A stretch of 64,000 bases of DNA, from positions 5,537,764 through 5,601,763 of the forward strand of contig OX359283.1 of the NCBI GenBank assembly GCA_947179155.2. The letters run 5' to 3'. Positions 12,304 through 25,681 of this stretch are shown here, piece by piece. The translations under genes and the position numbers were made by a program. This DNA comes from Hedera helix (taxonomy: Eukaryota > Streptophyta > Magnoliopsida > Apiales > Araliaceae). The notes below the pieces were generated by a model. The model saw only the letters and a list, made by a program, of their open reading frames with translations. It ran no database searches and had not been told where the DNA came from. Position 1 is the first letter of the stretch. Every line of letters begins with the position of its first letter.

Positions 12304-13573
12304 ATTTCCAATCTTAGTAAGTGCAAAAATCTTAAGTAGGGTAGTTGGTGCATTTTGGTGCTATGCATTTTAATCCCCGCGATAATTGTTAGGCTTCTCT
12401 ATAGTACGATGATGATGTTTCAAAGTCCAAAGTGGCGTGGAATAAACCTAATGGTTATGTTATGTTGTCGAAGCCCAATTTGGTCCAATTTGTTGTGCTG
12501 ACAAAATCCAAAGTAACTGAAGTACTTACTTTGTTTCTGTAATATAGAACAATGATGCTTTAGGTCTGAAGAGAAGTTTGGAGTGGCTCATTATTTAGCC
12601 CAATATGTAGTTGTATGACCTTCTTTGTAAAGTTTGAATTCCAAAGAGGAGTTACCTAAGGTGATTCACCAGTGGCATTAGAAGACATTAGGGATGATCA
12701 AATCACTAACTCGTTAACCTCAACCTTTGATCGTCGAGAGTGAATAACCATAACAAGATGTTCTGATGATGGGTTTGGCTACTTTAAAATGTTTATTTTG
12801 AAGTCAAAATTTATGACAGCAGTGATACCGAAGGAAATTTTGCTAGAGTTGTGGAAAATTTTAAGAGTTACTAAAGTCAAGCATCCATTATTAATGATGT
12901 AATCTTTAATTTTGAAGCGTATAAGTGTGTTTAGCTATGTCAAATGTGTGAGCTGAAACTCTTTACCTTTTCTCCCTCTGTAGATTTATTAGTTCTAAAG
13001 AGAGATAAAGATACTTCCACTCTACACCGTTGGATCACTGAGGCCAACTTTTATCTCTACTCGATAAGTGGGTCATACAGTCAAGTTCTAAAGAATTTTC
13101 TTGTTGATGTTAGAGTCCTAACTGATATGCCATTACCAAAGTCTTGTGGTCGATGATGAATGGTGCAATTGGAGGATTTTCGAGAGATGAATTGTGTTGA
13201 AGACTTTGACAACTGAAGTGAGCCGAAAGGAGACCTGATATGAGCCGAAATGAGCTAAATTCACATGCTGAAAGCCAAAATGACTTGAAGTGGATGTATT
13301 TAGCTATGAATTAAAATGTGAGGCCAATGTTAAGTTATAAGGATGATGAATTTTGGGATCCGAAGAGCACTTTGATGTACTTGAAGTCCCTATCTTGTTG
13401 ATTTACTATTCCTGATCCGAAGAGCATTTTTATTATTTTAAATCAACAATTATGAGGGACATCGAGGGGCATGTACTCAACCCGTTGACATCGACCTCAG
13501 ACCCGCTGAAGACCAAAGGAAGAGTGCTTAATGGTGCAATTTTGAAGGTCGCTTTAATTGTGTTGAAGACCAT
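12304..13573. other. Unclassified older repeat sequence
   Basis: No credible gene is visible. Two copies of AATGGTGCAATT followed by GTGTTGAAGAC (near 13155-13205 and 13530-13570) suggest an internally repeated, decayed element. It is the left flank of the copia insertion; the right flank continues at 31259. Confidence 0.4.
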
Positions 13574-13578
13574 GATTG

Positions 13579-14789
13579 TTAAAGTAGTATGTCCTTAAGC
13601 TAATCACATTTGATGTGATCAAGCATGTAATTTGTGATCTTATTTATTTATTAATAAAAGAATTATTCATTTAAATGCATTTATTTATCCATATTTAATT
13701 GTATGAATTAATTAATGTGATAAACTCATAATCTTTTAGCAATGCTTTTAGAATCATGATGTTGATCATGCTAATGAGATCTAAATTCAAGATAGCTCAA
13801 AACTAAAAAATTTCTAATCGTAGGATCACTAATGTTGGGTTAGTAGATCCAGGTAGATTAGTACATACTATACTTTCTCTTTTGAAGAGGATGATTGATC
13901 TCATAATCATTTGTATGAAGACACTAAAACAACTATGAAGGTGCTTATTAGAGAATAAGTTCACTAAACTGACTCTCTTAAGGAACACCTAATGGAGTTT
14001 TACTTGCATGTTAATATGAGTTCCTAATGTGATAATAGTACAAGTGATCATTGGACTTGAGATCATCATAATATCTTGTGCATGATGAGTTATACTTAGC
14101 CATATTCCTTAAAACTCTTAGGGTATATCAAAGGGTATGTTTGGATATAATAAGTTATACATGGAGGTAGTGAATAATCAACAAAGTATCTACTACTTCT
14201 ATTAAAGGAAGAGAATGTCCTATGTAATTCAATAAATGATAACTCAAGAGTCCTTAACTAAGGCAGAATGAAAATTATAAATGAGTTTCTAATTTACATT
14301 AACTAGAGTAATACATTTAAGAATCCAAATACATATGATCAAATAAAATAAGACTTGACAGAAATATCATGTCTTATATTTGATTGGGACATTGTATGAT
14401 AGAAGAATTGAATTATACGATAACTATTTATGGAATAAGTTCTTTGTATTCAAACGTTGAAATTCATATTATTTGAAAAGTCTTTTTCATATGCTAAAAC
14501 ACTTCACTCTTATTGTAGAATAACTTTTTTTAATTTATTTTGAATTAAAGAAGTTTAATTTATAATAAATAATATTAGAATGATTCTAATTTATTTATTT
14601 TACAACCAGTATACTATTGAATCTAAAGGGTCACACCGCAAAAGAGAAATATCTATTTTAGAAGTGGCATAATGGTACTAATAAATTAAGTGTATTTAAT
14701 TTATACTATAGTGATAAAATAAATTAAATAGATTAATATTTATAATTAAGTATTTTTAAAATACTAATTATAAATTAATAAGAAAAGTC

Positions 14790-14833
<44 letters not shown>

Positions 14834-15415
14834 TAATTTCTAAATGATTGAGGAATTAATTAATACGTAGTAGTAGTATTATAAATAATTAAGTTCCTAA
14901 ATAGTTTAGGAATTATAATTATTATAATAATTAATTTAGTTCATAATTAGATTGAGAATGAAATTAGAACCCTATTACTAAAGAGTTTAGGAGAGTTGAG
15001 CAAGTCTAAAAATAAGAAGAGTCTTATTATAAATGGGGTTTGTTAGAAGTATTATTGTAGAATACTTACAAATTATCTACATCTAAGATGTTATAGAGAG
15101 AGGGAGAGAGAGAATTATGGCTAGCCACCCAAAATCTTGTTGAATTTATATTCCTCTTGGTGGAACACCTTTAGAGGTTGCACGCTCAGGTAGCTAATGT
15201 TGATCCGTGAATTTAATTTAAGGAGCGCGAAGGATTTAAGGAGGTGAACTTATAGCTGATCAAAAGTTGACTGTCTTTAAATGTATAACTTTTATCCTTC
15301 ATCAATTAATAAGTATTGCATAAGATAGATCTTAGGTAATTGTAGAAAAAAAATTAATTTAATTTTTGCCATGCTTTCGCTTTATATATATGTCTATGAT
15401 TTTCTGTAAGTTACA
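13579..15415 (+). repeat. 5' LTR of the copia element
   Basis: This 1.84 kb LTR aligns by eye along its length with 24862-27031 plus 31101-31253. It ends TTACA two bases before the primer-binding site. It contains a (TTA)n run at 14790-14834 and one copy of a segment that is duplicated in the 3' LTR. Many differences from the 3' LTR mean an old insertion. Confidence 0.85.
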
Positions 15416-15416
15416 A

Positions 15417-15429
15417 TGGTATCAAAGAT
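15417..15429 (+). other. Copia primer-binding site
   Basis: TGGTATCAAAGAT directly after the 5' LTR matches the initiator-Met tRNA primer site TGGTATCAGAGC with small changes. Confidence 0.75.
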
Positions 15430-15762
15430 AGTCTTATTATGAATTATTAATTATTTTAATTCCGTATATATATGGGTATGTGTTTAAAACAATTTAATTA
15501 GTCATAATTGTTGGTATAAAATCATGTTTTATCAAAAAGAATACAAAAATCACGATCTGGAAAAGTCAATTGTAAATAGAAAAATCGTCGCAACGCAAAC
15601 CTATAGAGTTGGAGCGTTGGAGCGTGTTGTTTTGGTCCATTTTTTTGATTTTATGTAGTTTTGAAAAATTAAAATAAAGTATTATTTTGGATGATTTTAA
15701 AATTAAAAAAAATTATTTTAAACTTAAAATCAGATTTCATGCTAACTAGAATGCTAATTAGA

Positions 15763-15821
<59 letters not shown>

Positions 15822-16181
15822 CAAACATGTTTTGCATGTAAAATAATATGAAATGTATTTTATATATATGCGTGTATGTGTGCTAAACAAGATGTGACCA
15901 TTAATAATAATAAAAAAAAACTCAAGATAAATATATTAACTTGTAATATTCAAAGACAATAAGAATGTCAAACGTAGCTTTCTAACATGATAAGTTTATT
16001 GTACACACACAAGACTTATATTAATGATTTGAGATATTGTTTTATTACATTGAATATTTATAAGAAATTGAACGATATTGTTTTGTTGTGTACACACAAG
16101 AACGGTATTTTTCTCTTCACTTATACGAAAATACTAGGTCGGACTTAACTTATATAATTTTAATGATTCGGATGTGCACAC
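15430..16181 (+). repeat. Copia leader with (AT)n microsatellite
   Basis: Untranslated leader of the copia element, AT-rich, with a pure (AT)n run at about 15763-15818. The Ile/Tyr-rich frame read through that run is not a gene. Confidence 0.6.
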
Positions 16182-17721
16182 TGTTAGGATTTCGACACAG
16201 TGAAAGCAATGGAATTTAAAATTTTTTGAAACCCTAAAACAGGATCCATGCGAAAATAGATTAATCAGAGGTTCAGAATTTATTTTACCGATTATGTAAG
16301 CTTGAATGGAGACGCTGGTGAATTCTGAAGCAGCCTCGAATCCTCAACGCAATTCAACGACTGTGTCTCTACGATATCCACACGAACGTTCCGCGAATCG
16401 TCCCACGATTTGCAGCAAAAGGAACCGCGGTACTAGCCACCAAAATCAGGATTCCCGAATTATTTTTCTCTCTAGCCTCTTTCTGAAAGCGGCTAGGGTT
16501 TTAGTTTTGTTCCTTACGTGATTAAGACTACTAATATATCATATATATAGTAGTTAATAAGAATTGACCAAAACCTAATTTAATTAGAAAAATAAAATCC
16601 GAATTTATATATATTATATCTTAATTAAGTCTAACTTAATTAATATACATATATATAAATTATCCTATTAATTTAAATTCGTAATTTTAAATACTATCAA
16701 TCATATTGACATATTTAAATACTTACAATTTAAATTAATTTTTTGTTTAAATACGTTCTAAGTGTGTGACCCTATAGGTTATTATTATGTTGGCAATAAT
16801 TTTAAAATCATATTATAAAATTATAAACAGTGAGCGGCATCTAGTAATGCATCACTGCTACCCAAATAATAATAAGATCGGTGATTCAATGCAACCTTTT
16901 CGTGACCAATGTTTCAATGCAATTTAATCCTTTTAACCTTGACATCCTAGATTAAACTCGAGACATGGAAAGTGTCATACTCTTCATAATTTAATCTGAG
17001 TTTTCTTGATCAATGAGTAGACTATATGAAACAAATCACTATTTGATCATGGCCATGCATTTCATATTCCTACTCAATTAAGAGGCCTATGAATATCACC
17101 CCTAATATATAGGAGGGTTAAATTCCATCTAGATCACTCATATTCCTCACACGATTCATGATGTACCCAATAATCACCTTTATTGTACACCCTATTAAAG
17201 GTGACATTTGATGATATCAAAGTACATAAATTCTCGTGTAATAATATAGTGATCTCAGGTTGGAAAATCATTACATCATTATCACTATGAGAATTTCTTA
17301 TGACACTTTGCATAATGCTCCAAGTAGAATTCTCATGGTGGGTCAGTCCAGTACATTGTTCTCTAATCATGTACCTATGCATTGACTCAAATATCTCATA
17401 TATTTATGACCAATGAGATTTGGTCATTAGTCAATCCACATACTAGTCTCAATGCATCATTGTTGTCCCATTAACAATGATACTCGACTAGGGACATTTA
17501 AGAGCAATGATACTAATTGTAATTATATAATCTCATGTTCAAGTCACATACTTGAGGCTATATAATTCGTATCACTATTCTAAGGACTTTTATTATGCTA
17601 ACATTTATATAACGCAGTAAATGAAATCATAATAAAATAATCCATTTATTCAGTCAATATAATATCAAAAATGTTAAGCAATTACATCAAATAATTAGCC
17701 TCTAGGGCATCAACTCTAACA
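16182..17721 (-). repeat. Solo LTR, copia-type, 1.54 kb
   Basis: The sequence runs from TGTTAGGATTTCGACACAG to GGGCATCAACTCTAACA, with perfect TGTTAG/CTAACA ends. The flanks CACAC (16177-16181) and CACAT (17722-17726) look like a target duplication with one change. On the minus strand it begins TGTTAGAGTTGATGCCCTAG, like many plant copia LTRs. No internal region is attached, so it is a recombination product nested in the copia leader. The small frame at 16306-16521 is not supported as a gene. Confidence 0.75.
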
Positions 17722-17942
17722 CACATGATCATTATAATCTAAGAGACAAAATTTAAAGGAGTTACATGGAGATATAATTGACAAAAGTTGTCTACCTATT
17801 GAATAAATATAGTTTGTTGTGCACACACAAGGTTATATTTATGTCGATAGGATCCTTATCTCACTAGCGGATCTTTAACTAAATTTGTAGAACTATAAAT
17901 AGAGGGTTATACAGTTTTAAAAAAATAGTGGGAGACACCATT

Positions 17943-18378
17943 TTAAATAAATACCTAATTAACTTGGTGATTAATAAAATGAATACATGTTAATGTTGTT
18001 ATTAAAATTCACTTAAAGAATTTTGTTATGCTTGATTCACCAACTCTGTGTAGCATATTGGATGCTAACAAATTGACCGGACTGAATTACACAGATTTGT
18101 TAAGGAATATGAGAATAGTTCTCACTGCTGAAAAGCTAGCACATGTCCTTAATTTGCATGTTAAATAAATACCTAATTAACTTGGTGATTAATAAAATGA
18201 ATACATGTTAATGTTGTTATTAAAATTCACTTAAAGAATTTTGTTATGCTTGATTCACCAACTCTGTGTAGCATATTGGATGCTAACAAATTGACCGGAC
18301 TGAATTACACAGATTTGTTAAGGAATATGAGAATAGTTCTCACTGCTGAAAAGCTAGCACATGTCCTTAATTTGCATG
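17943..18378 (+). repeat. 218 bp tandem duplication over the copia gag start
   Basis: 17943-18160 and 18161-18378 are virtually identical. Each holds the gag start ATG (18029 and 18246) and the first 40 or so codons. The near identity shows that the duplication is much younger than the element. Confidence 0.9.
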
Positions 18379-20270
18379 TCCCTGCAATGGTTACAGACAA
18401 TGCCTCTGAGGAAGAGCTTGCTACTTTCAAGAAGTGACAAGATGATGCACAGGTGGCTCATTTCATCATGTTGGCCTCCATGAGTACCGAGTTACAGCGC
18501 CAACACAAGAAAAATGAATGCGCCTTCTATATTGTTTCACCTTAATAAGTTCTATGGTGAGCAAGTAGGTTTGCTAGATATGATATATCTAAGGAGCTCT
18601 TCCAATCTAAAATGACAGATGGCACTACAGTACAAACTCATGGTCTGAAAATGATCAATTTAATTGATCAATTGGGACAACTAGATTTTGTCATAGATGG
18701 ATAGTTAAGTCAAGATTTGATCTTGCAGTCACTCACTAATTCTTTTTCATAATTTATTGTGAACTTTCACATGAATAAGCTAGATGTTAGCTTGCCTGAT
18801 TTGCTTAACATGTTGAAGACAGTTGAGAATCACTTTTCATCCAAAAAGGACCAAGTCTTACTAGTAAATGACTCTTCCAAGAAAAGGAAGAGGCCCAATG
18901 GCTCTTTTGAAATGAATGAGAAAAAAAGGCTAAGGGAAAGGCAAAGACTAAAGAAAATAAGAAAGCTAATCCTGACAGCAAAGGAACCTGCTTCCATTGC
19001 AACAAGCCTAGACACTAGAAGAGAAACTGTAAAGAGTATCTTAAAGTTTACAGTAGCAAAGCAGAAGAAGCTTGGTGAAGCTTCAACTATATAAATAAGT
19101 TTGTTCATTATTGAAATAAATCTTTTTGTAAGTAAAAATTCTACTTGGGTATTAGATATCAGTTGTGATTCTCACATATACAATACTATATGGAGACTAA
19201 GCAGAAGTAGAAAGCTAAACAAAAGAAAAGTAATCAGGTGCGTGAAAATGGAGCAAAGGTTGCTGCATTAACCGTATGAACTTATAGTTTGGCATTACCT
19301 AGGGGAAAGTCTATTAAGTTAGTAAGTTGTTACTATCTTTCAGTTCTTATAAGAAATATTATTTATGTTCCATGTGTTGACAGTGAAGGTTTTGATATTA
19401 TAATAAAGAACAATCATTGTTCTATTTATAATAATAATAATAATAATATTCTATTTTCTCATGGGTAAAATGACTAAATCTCTATTTAGTATACATGGAG
19501 AGAAAGTTTCAGGGTTGTTAGAGTTGGTACACAGATGTATGTGGACCTATGACAATATATGCTAGAGGAAGGTATTCATATTTTATTACTTTCACTGATG
19601 ATCATTATAGATTTGGATATGCATATTTGATGAAATACAAATCTGAATCTTTTGAAAGGTTCAAAGAACTCAGAAGTGAAGTAGAGAAACAAAGTTCTTC
19701 GATTAGATCGAAAAAATAATACTTAAACAGTGAATTTTTATATCAACTCAGTGAAGTGGTATTCTCTCACAATGGGCATAGCGATGATGTATGATGAGTT
19801 TTATCGATCTTTCAGTATCCTTCTAGGGTTATACCCTAGAAACGGTCCCGTATATACTAAATAAGGTACCTTCAAAATCCATCCCTAAGATTTCATATGA
19901 GTTATGGACATGAAGAAAACCATGTCTTAAACATGTTAAGATTTGGGGTTGTCCAGCTTATGTCAAAAGGTTTGAGAATAATAAGCTAGAAACAAGATTT
20001 GACAACTGTAAATTTGTGGGATATACTAATGAAAATTTAGGATATTATTTCTATCATCCTACTGATCAAAAGATTTTTGTTGCTAAACATGCTGCCTTCT
20101 TGGAAAATGAGTTTATCCTTGAAGGGGTTAGTGGGAGTAAGATAGATCATTAAGAAGTTTAAGAACCGCAAAACACTATGGGTCAATTGAAGGAACTTGA
20201 CCAAGTAGAAGAACCTACTATACCATAACCTATTCATAAATTTAGAAAAGTACCAAATATACCTGAAAGG

Positions 20271-23256
20271 TGTTGGAGGTTGTTTTGATTTGATGATGAT
20301 GACTGTTGTGCAAAGATGATTGTGGTAAATGTGCTTACTTGGTTGATTGTCAATATGTATCTGACAAAGTGCATATGTGTTAATGTGCTTATGTGCTTAA
20401 TTGATTATGTGATTAGATACTCTGAAAGTGCATATGTGTTAATGTGCTTATGTGCTTACTTGATTATGTGCTTAGATGTTCTGAAAGTGCTTATGTGGTT
20501 ATTTGACAAAGTGTTTATATGTTAATCTAATTGTGGGTTTACATTGTCATGTGTGCTTGATGCATATTACTCATTTCAAATACTGTGATTTGCACACTTG
20601 TTTAAACAAATATGATCTTATTGTAAACTATCTGCTGCTTATTAAAAAGAATGAAAGTGATCTGGTTAAAATGTTGTAAAGTCCTTTTAAAAGATATGTG
20701 TACAAAGGACTTAGATTATAAAGATCAGAAATGTTAGGTTGATCTTTCAATAGAAGTAACTCTGCATAAAAGTTGTATGATATAAGCAGAGTAGCATAAG
20801 AATGAATCATTGCTGTATTTGTGTATGTCAGAGTCTGTAAAAGTCCTTTCAATATGTAATGATGTAATAATGTAAGAAAGGACTTAGTTAGAAAAGACTT
20901 AGTTAGAAAAGATCAAATCTGTTAGGTTGATCAGTCTATATGATCGTAGAATGGACTCTACGATTCCAAGCAAAGAGGACTCAACGATTCGGCATGTTCG
21001 TAGAGTGAAAGGTACGACTCTCAGCCCGGACAACTCTACGATCGTCAAAGAGAGACAGATGTGCAAGAAGTCTACAGAATATATAAGTAAAATTAAAGAA
21101 CTGATCAAGTACAAATCGTAGAGTTGAACTCTACGATCGTCGAACAGACAGCCAAGCTAGCCTGCAGATAACGCTGAACCAGAAAAGAAATGTACTCTAC
21201 GATACGATACACACTCTCTAGCAAAATCGTAGAGTAAACTTGATGAGCAAGCTTACAAGAACTGGAATTTGCACAGATAGAAGAAGTCGTAGAGTAGAAC
21301 AGAATAATGAGGCAATGCAGAACATTGACCTACATATGGAACAATCGTTGAGTAGAATCAAAGGATGTGCCAACAGACCGCAACTCAACGATTCCACTAA
21401 GAAGCACTACAGTTAACTAACTCTACGATTTGATCAAACCAACAAGATCGTAGAACGAAATCAAAGCAAAGCATTGCAAGCACAAACTCTGCGATCTGAC
21501 CAGAGCAACAAGGTCGCAGAGTTAGAGAAAAGATCATTCTAACTCAAACGTTTCACTTGACATACCTCAAGTAACATTCATGAAGCTGAATTCGCAGAAA
21601 CGAAGTAGACAGTCTGTCACTCAACGAATTCATTAAGCAGGTCAGAACAAGTAGACTAACAGAACGGCTATATGGTACAAGAGAAAAGAGAATACTCCTC
21701 GCCCAGATTAAAGAAAGATTAAGTGCTGTTGAGATACAGATGCATGTCAAAGTCGTAGTAGACGTTGTGCCCAACCGACTACAAGTCAGGACCCACTGCT
21801 CAGGAAAATGGTGAATAAGGTCAGACTAATGGGACATCTCTGAATGCAGCAGAACAGCTGATTCTAAAAGTCAAGGAAAATATTTATTGATGAATCAGAA
21901 GATTAAATAGCAAAGAATATAATAATCTTTGCTGAACAACTCTGAGAGTGCAACGGCTATAAATTCAGAGAAAGCAGAGCTACAGGTGAACATATCAGAA
22001 CACGTCAGAAAAGAGAAAAGCACTGACACAAGCGGCAAGAAAGTCAACATTGAAGATATTGAGGATCTGCACAAGGCCAAATGAAACCAACGGGATTTCT
22101 TTCAACGGTGAGATATGCTCAGAGATATAAAGGCCTAAAATGAAAAACAGAGAAGTTGATGTTGCAGTTGTAAAATATACAAGAGAGATGATAAAAGACA
22201 AAAACCGATCGTAGAGTGAAATAGAAAATGAATATGCTAAAGGACTCTACGATCCATCAGAACACTAACACTGAATTGAGAGAGACATAGAGATGTATAA
22301 CTCTATTACAAGAGAAGTGTTCAGAGCTGCTAGGCACATGGAAGAGAGAAGCTTAAACGCCAACTTGATATATACATGGTAGCAACTGAGTACCAAAAGG
22401 AAGGAGCATCACAGTCATCTCAGAAGCCCATCTCGAGAAGCTATAAACTGTCTATGACAAGAAGGAACAACTGAGTACCAAAAAGAAGAAGCATCACAGT
22501 CATCTCAGGAGTTCATCTCGAGAAGTTATCAAGTACCAAATGAGCTGAAGTGCAAAAGCCTAGCAGCACAATGGGTGATCATGAGCAGTTGCTGAATACA
22601 GAAAGAAGAAGAACATCAACGACAAATATCAGCAGCATTCAAAGATTGATCACAAGCAGCTGCTAAGTACCTAAAGATGAAGAAGAGCAAATGTTCTACT
22701 TAGCAGCACAACCCAACAAACAAACAAATCAAGTCTGCTGGACTTGTTGAGTACCGAAGGGTACAAGAGATTCTAAGTCTGCTGAACTTAGTCTACAGTC
22801 CCAAGGCTATTAGCCTTGATGAGGGCAAAAGTGTCCTAGTCTTAATGTGACTAAAAGAGCCAAGTCTGCTGGACTTGATGAGGGCAAGAGTGTCCTAGTC
22901 CGGAGGACTAAACCTTAGTGGATTTCCTACTCGTTGTAGTAGAAGAGTGGAGTAGGAGTTATTCAGTCTCCGAACCACTTTAAACTCTCTGGTGTTATTT
23001 ACTTTCAGTCATTTACATTCTGTCTTATATATCTGTGAATTAGTTTACTTAACAAGTGACTTTCTTCAATGTAATCTTAAACCCAACGGAGAAGTTTTAC
23101 AAATCTTTAAGGGGTGTTTTTCAAACTAATATTCCGCTGTGCAAACAAATCTTGATCAAATAAATTATTTGGTAATGAACTCTTAAAGTAAAAAGTTTCT
23201 AAGAGATCTATTCAACCCCCCCTTCTAGATCACTTGTGTGCCTCTGGGAACTAACA
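20271..23256 (+). repeat. Solo LTR of a different copia family, 2.99 kb
   Basis: It runs from TGTTGGAGGTTG to GGGAACTAACA and is flanked by a perfect 5 bp duplication AAAGG (20266-20270 and 23257-23261). It interrupts the copia pol frame exactly there. The C-tract TTCAACCCCCCCTTCTAG about 45 bases from the end resembles the ends of large plant copia LTRs (Angela/SIRE-like), which also sets the orientation. It contains a word array (20945-22255), repeats of GTGCTTATGTG (20330-20520) and duplicated segments around 22380-22530. None of its frames looks like a gene. Confidence 0.85.
20945..22255. repeat. CTCTACGAT / ATCGTAGAG word array
   Basis: About eighteen copies of a 9-base word, CTCTACGAT or its complement with small changes (CTCAACGAT, CTGCGATC), occur in both orientations at irregular spacing within 1.3 kb. 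Examples are at 20952, 21035, 21116, 21132, 21190, 21288, 21421, 22209 and 22246. The spacing is not periodic, so this is not a simple tandem repeat. Confidence 0.8.
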
Positions 23257-24895
23257 AAAGGTATGAATTCATCATAAATGATGATGATGAGGTACGCATA
23301 ATAGATGATGATGATTCAGTTACATACAAAGAGACTATGAGTAGTAAAGACTAAGAAAAAAAACATGTATGAGAACCAAGTATGGACTTTAGTTACTCCA
23401 CCAGAGGGCATTTAGCTTATTAGGTGTAAATGAGTCTTTAAGAGAAAAACTGGAACAGATGATAAAGTGGAGACCTATAAGGCCTGACTGGTTGTAAAAA
23501 GTTTCAAACAAAGATAAGGAGTTGACTATGATGAAATCTTCTCTCCATTAGCTATGCTTAAGTCCATTAGCTATGCTTAAGTCCATTCGGATTTTTCTTG
23601 CGATTGTAGCTTATTATGACTACGAAATCTGGCAAATGGACATGAAGACAGCCTTCCTCAATGGAAAACTAGATGAGGATGTCTATAAGATACAGCCAGA
23701 GGGATTTATTTCTAGAGAATGAACAAATCAGGTCTGTAAGCTACAACGATCCATTTATGGATTAAAACAAGATTCTCAAAGATGGAACATCGCTTTGATA
23801 AGACAATCAAAGAATTTGATTTTATCAAAAATAAGGACTAACCATGTGTGTACAAGAAGGTTAGTGGGAGCGCTTTGACATTCCCAATACTATATATTGA
23901 TGATATACTGTTATTAGGGAATGACATTCTAATACTACAATTAGTCAAAATACGGTTGTCTAAACACTTCTCCATAAAGGACTTGGGAGAAATGTCCTAT
24001 ATTTTGGGGATAAAGATCTATAGAGATGGATCGAAAAGGATGCTCTTCTTAACCTAAGGAACGTACATTAAATTGATGCTAAAGAGGTTTAGAATGGAAG
24101 ACTCCAAGAGAGGCTTCATACCAATGAGTCATAGAGTTCATCTCTCCAAGAAAATGTCCTTAAAAACACTTGGAGAGAGAGAGAACATATGAATCGAACA
24201 CCTTATGCTTCAGCAATAGGTTCTATTATGTACGGGATGATATGTACTAGACCTAATGTTTCTTATCCACTTAGTATAATAAGCAGATATCAGTAGAATC
24301 CTAGAGAATAACATTGGAAAACAATAAAAAATATCCTAAAGTACTTAAGATGAACCGAGGATGTATTTCCTGTATACGGTGGGTCTAATTTGAAACTAGA
24401 GGATTATACAGACTCAAATTTCCAAACTGACCGAGACGACAACAAATGTGTTTTAGGTTATATGTTTATCTTGAATGGTGGTGCAGTGAGTTGGAAGTGT
24501 TTCAAGCAACAAAGAGTTGCTAATTTAGTCGCAAAGGCATAAGTATATATCTATAAGTAAAGCTGCAAAGTAAGTTGTTTAGATGAAAAGCTCATTATAG
24601 AAATTAGAATAGTTTCTAGCATTAAAGAAGCTTAATTCACTAAGGAACCTAGTTCTAATTTGATATCCTAACATGTGTTGTGGCACTTTGATTTGATTAG
24701 AGAAATCATTGAAAGAGGAGACGTCATTGTGGATCGAGTGGACTCTTAGAACAACATTGCAGATTCATTTACTAAAGTGTTAACTCAACAGTAGTTTGAA
24801 CGTCACTTAGAGAATATGGGCATTAGATACCAAGGAGATTGACTTTAGTTCTAGTGGAAGATTAAAAGCAGTATGCCCTCAAACCAATAACATTT

Positions 24896-25134
24896 TATTT
24901 TTTTTGCTAAGTTAAATTTGTATTAAAAAAAGAGGAGAACAAAGCAGTGGGGCATCCCCCAGAACCAGCATAAATCACCGTCCTTGGACTTGCCCAAGGA
25001 TGGTAAATCTATACAAGGTTATCAATCATCAGATGCGCTAAACCAATTATAACAGCATTTTTCCTAAACTTAGTCGAGGAATGGGGTTTACATTTAATAA
25101 TATGGAATATATCACGAGATAGATATGATGCAGG
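24896..25134 (-). mobile_element. Short retroposon (LINE 3' end or SINE), 239 bp
   Basis: On the plus strand the insert begins with a T-rich run, meaning a poly-A tail on the minus strand. It is flanked by 12 bp duplications CCAATAACATTT (24884-24895) and CCAATCACATTT (25135-25146). Removing it restores the alignment with the 5' copia LTR. The tail and long variable duplications indicate LINE-type target-primed insertion. The body resembles the 3' ends of plant L1-type LINEs, but I cannot name the family. Confidence 0.75.
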
Positions 25135-25329
25135 CCAATCACATTTGATGTGATCAAGCATATACTTTGTAATCTTATTTATTTATTAATAAAAGAATTA
25201 TTCATTTAAAGGAATTTATTTATCCATGTTAAATTGTATGAATTAATTAATGTGATAAATCTATAGTCTTTAAGCAATACGTTTAGAATCATGAAGTTGA
25301 TCATGCTAATGAGATCTAAATTCAAGATA

Positions 25330-25681
25330 ACTCAAAACTAAAATGTTCCTAATCGTAGGGTCACTAATGTGGGGTTAGTAGATCCTGATATATTAGTACA
25401 TATTATGCTTGCTCTTTTGAATATGATGGTTGATCTTATAATCATTTATGTGAAGACACTAAAGCAAATATAGATGCTTATTGGATAATAAGTTCACTGA
25501 ATGTCACTCAAAATTAAAATGTTCCTAATCGTAGGATCATTAATGTGGGGTTAGTAGATCCTGATAGATTAGTACATACTATACTTGCTATTTTGAAGAG
25601 AATGATTGATTTCATAATCATTTGTGTGAAGACACTAAAGCAAATATATAGGTGCTTATTGGATAATAAGTTCACTGAATG
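25330..25681 (+). repeat. 176 bp tandem duplication in the copia 3' LTR
   Basis: The segment beginning ACTCAAAACTAAAATGTTCC at 25330 repeats from 25506. The 5' LTR has it once (about 13797-13975), so it arose after insertion. Confidence 0.85.

Larger units (their letters stand above)
18029..24843 (+). pseudogene. Decayed copia gag-pol polyprotein
   Basis: Pieces in order are: gag N-terminus (18246-18437, ILDANKLTGLNY, LLRNMRIVL); gag C-terminus with a CFHCNKPRH zinc knuckle (about 18985-19040); integrase core (about 19500-19700, VHTDVCGPM, FTDDH); and reverse transcriptase (about 23400-24050) with WQMDMKTAFLNGKLDEDV near 23631 and YIDDIL near 23893. RNase H follows to about 24560 (YTDSNFQTD). 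The frame is interrupted by stops, frameshifts and the 3 kb solo LTR at 20271-23256, which splits the integrase C-terminal side from reverse transcriptase. No functional product is possible. Confidence 0.9.

Noticed and set aside
12944..13156. 70-codon frame in the unclassified region
   Set aside because: No domain, no neighbouring exons, and repeated words nearby point to a decayed repeat.
15669..15890. 73-codon frame with an Ile-Tyr run
   Set aside because: It reads through the (AT)n microsatellite.
16306..16521. 71-codon frame in a GC-richer segment
   Set aside because: It lies within a solo LTR and has no homology I can recognise.
20316..20525. 69-codon Cys/Leu-rich plus-strand frame
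   Set aside because: It is translation of a degenerate GTGCTTATGTG repeat inside a solo LTR.
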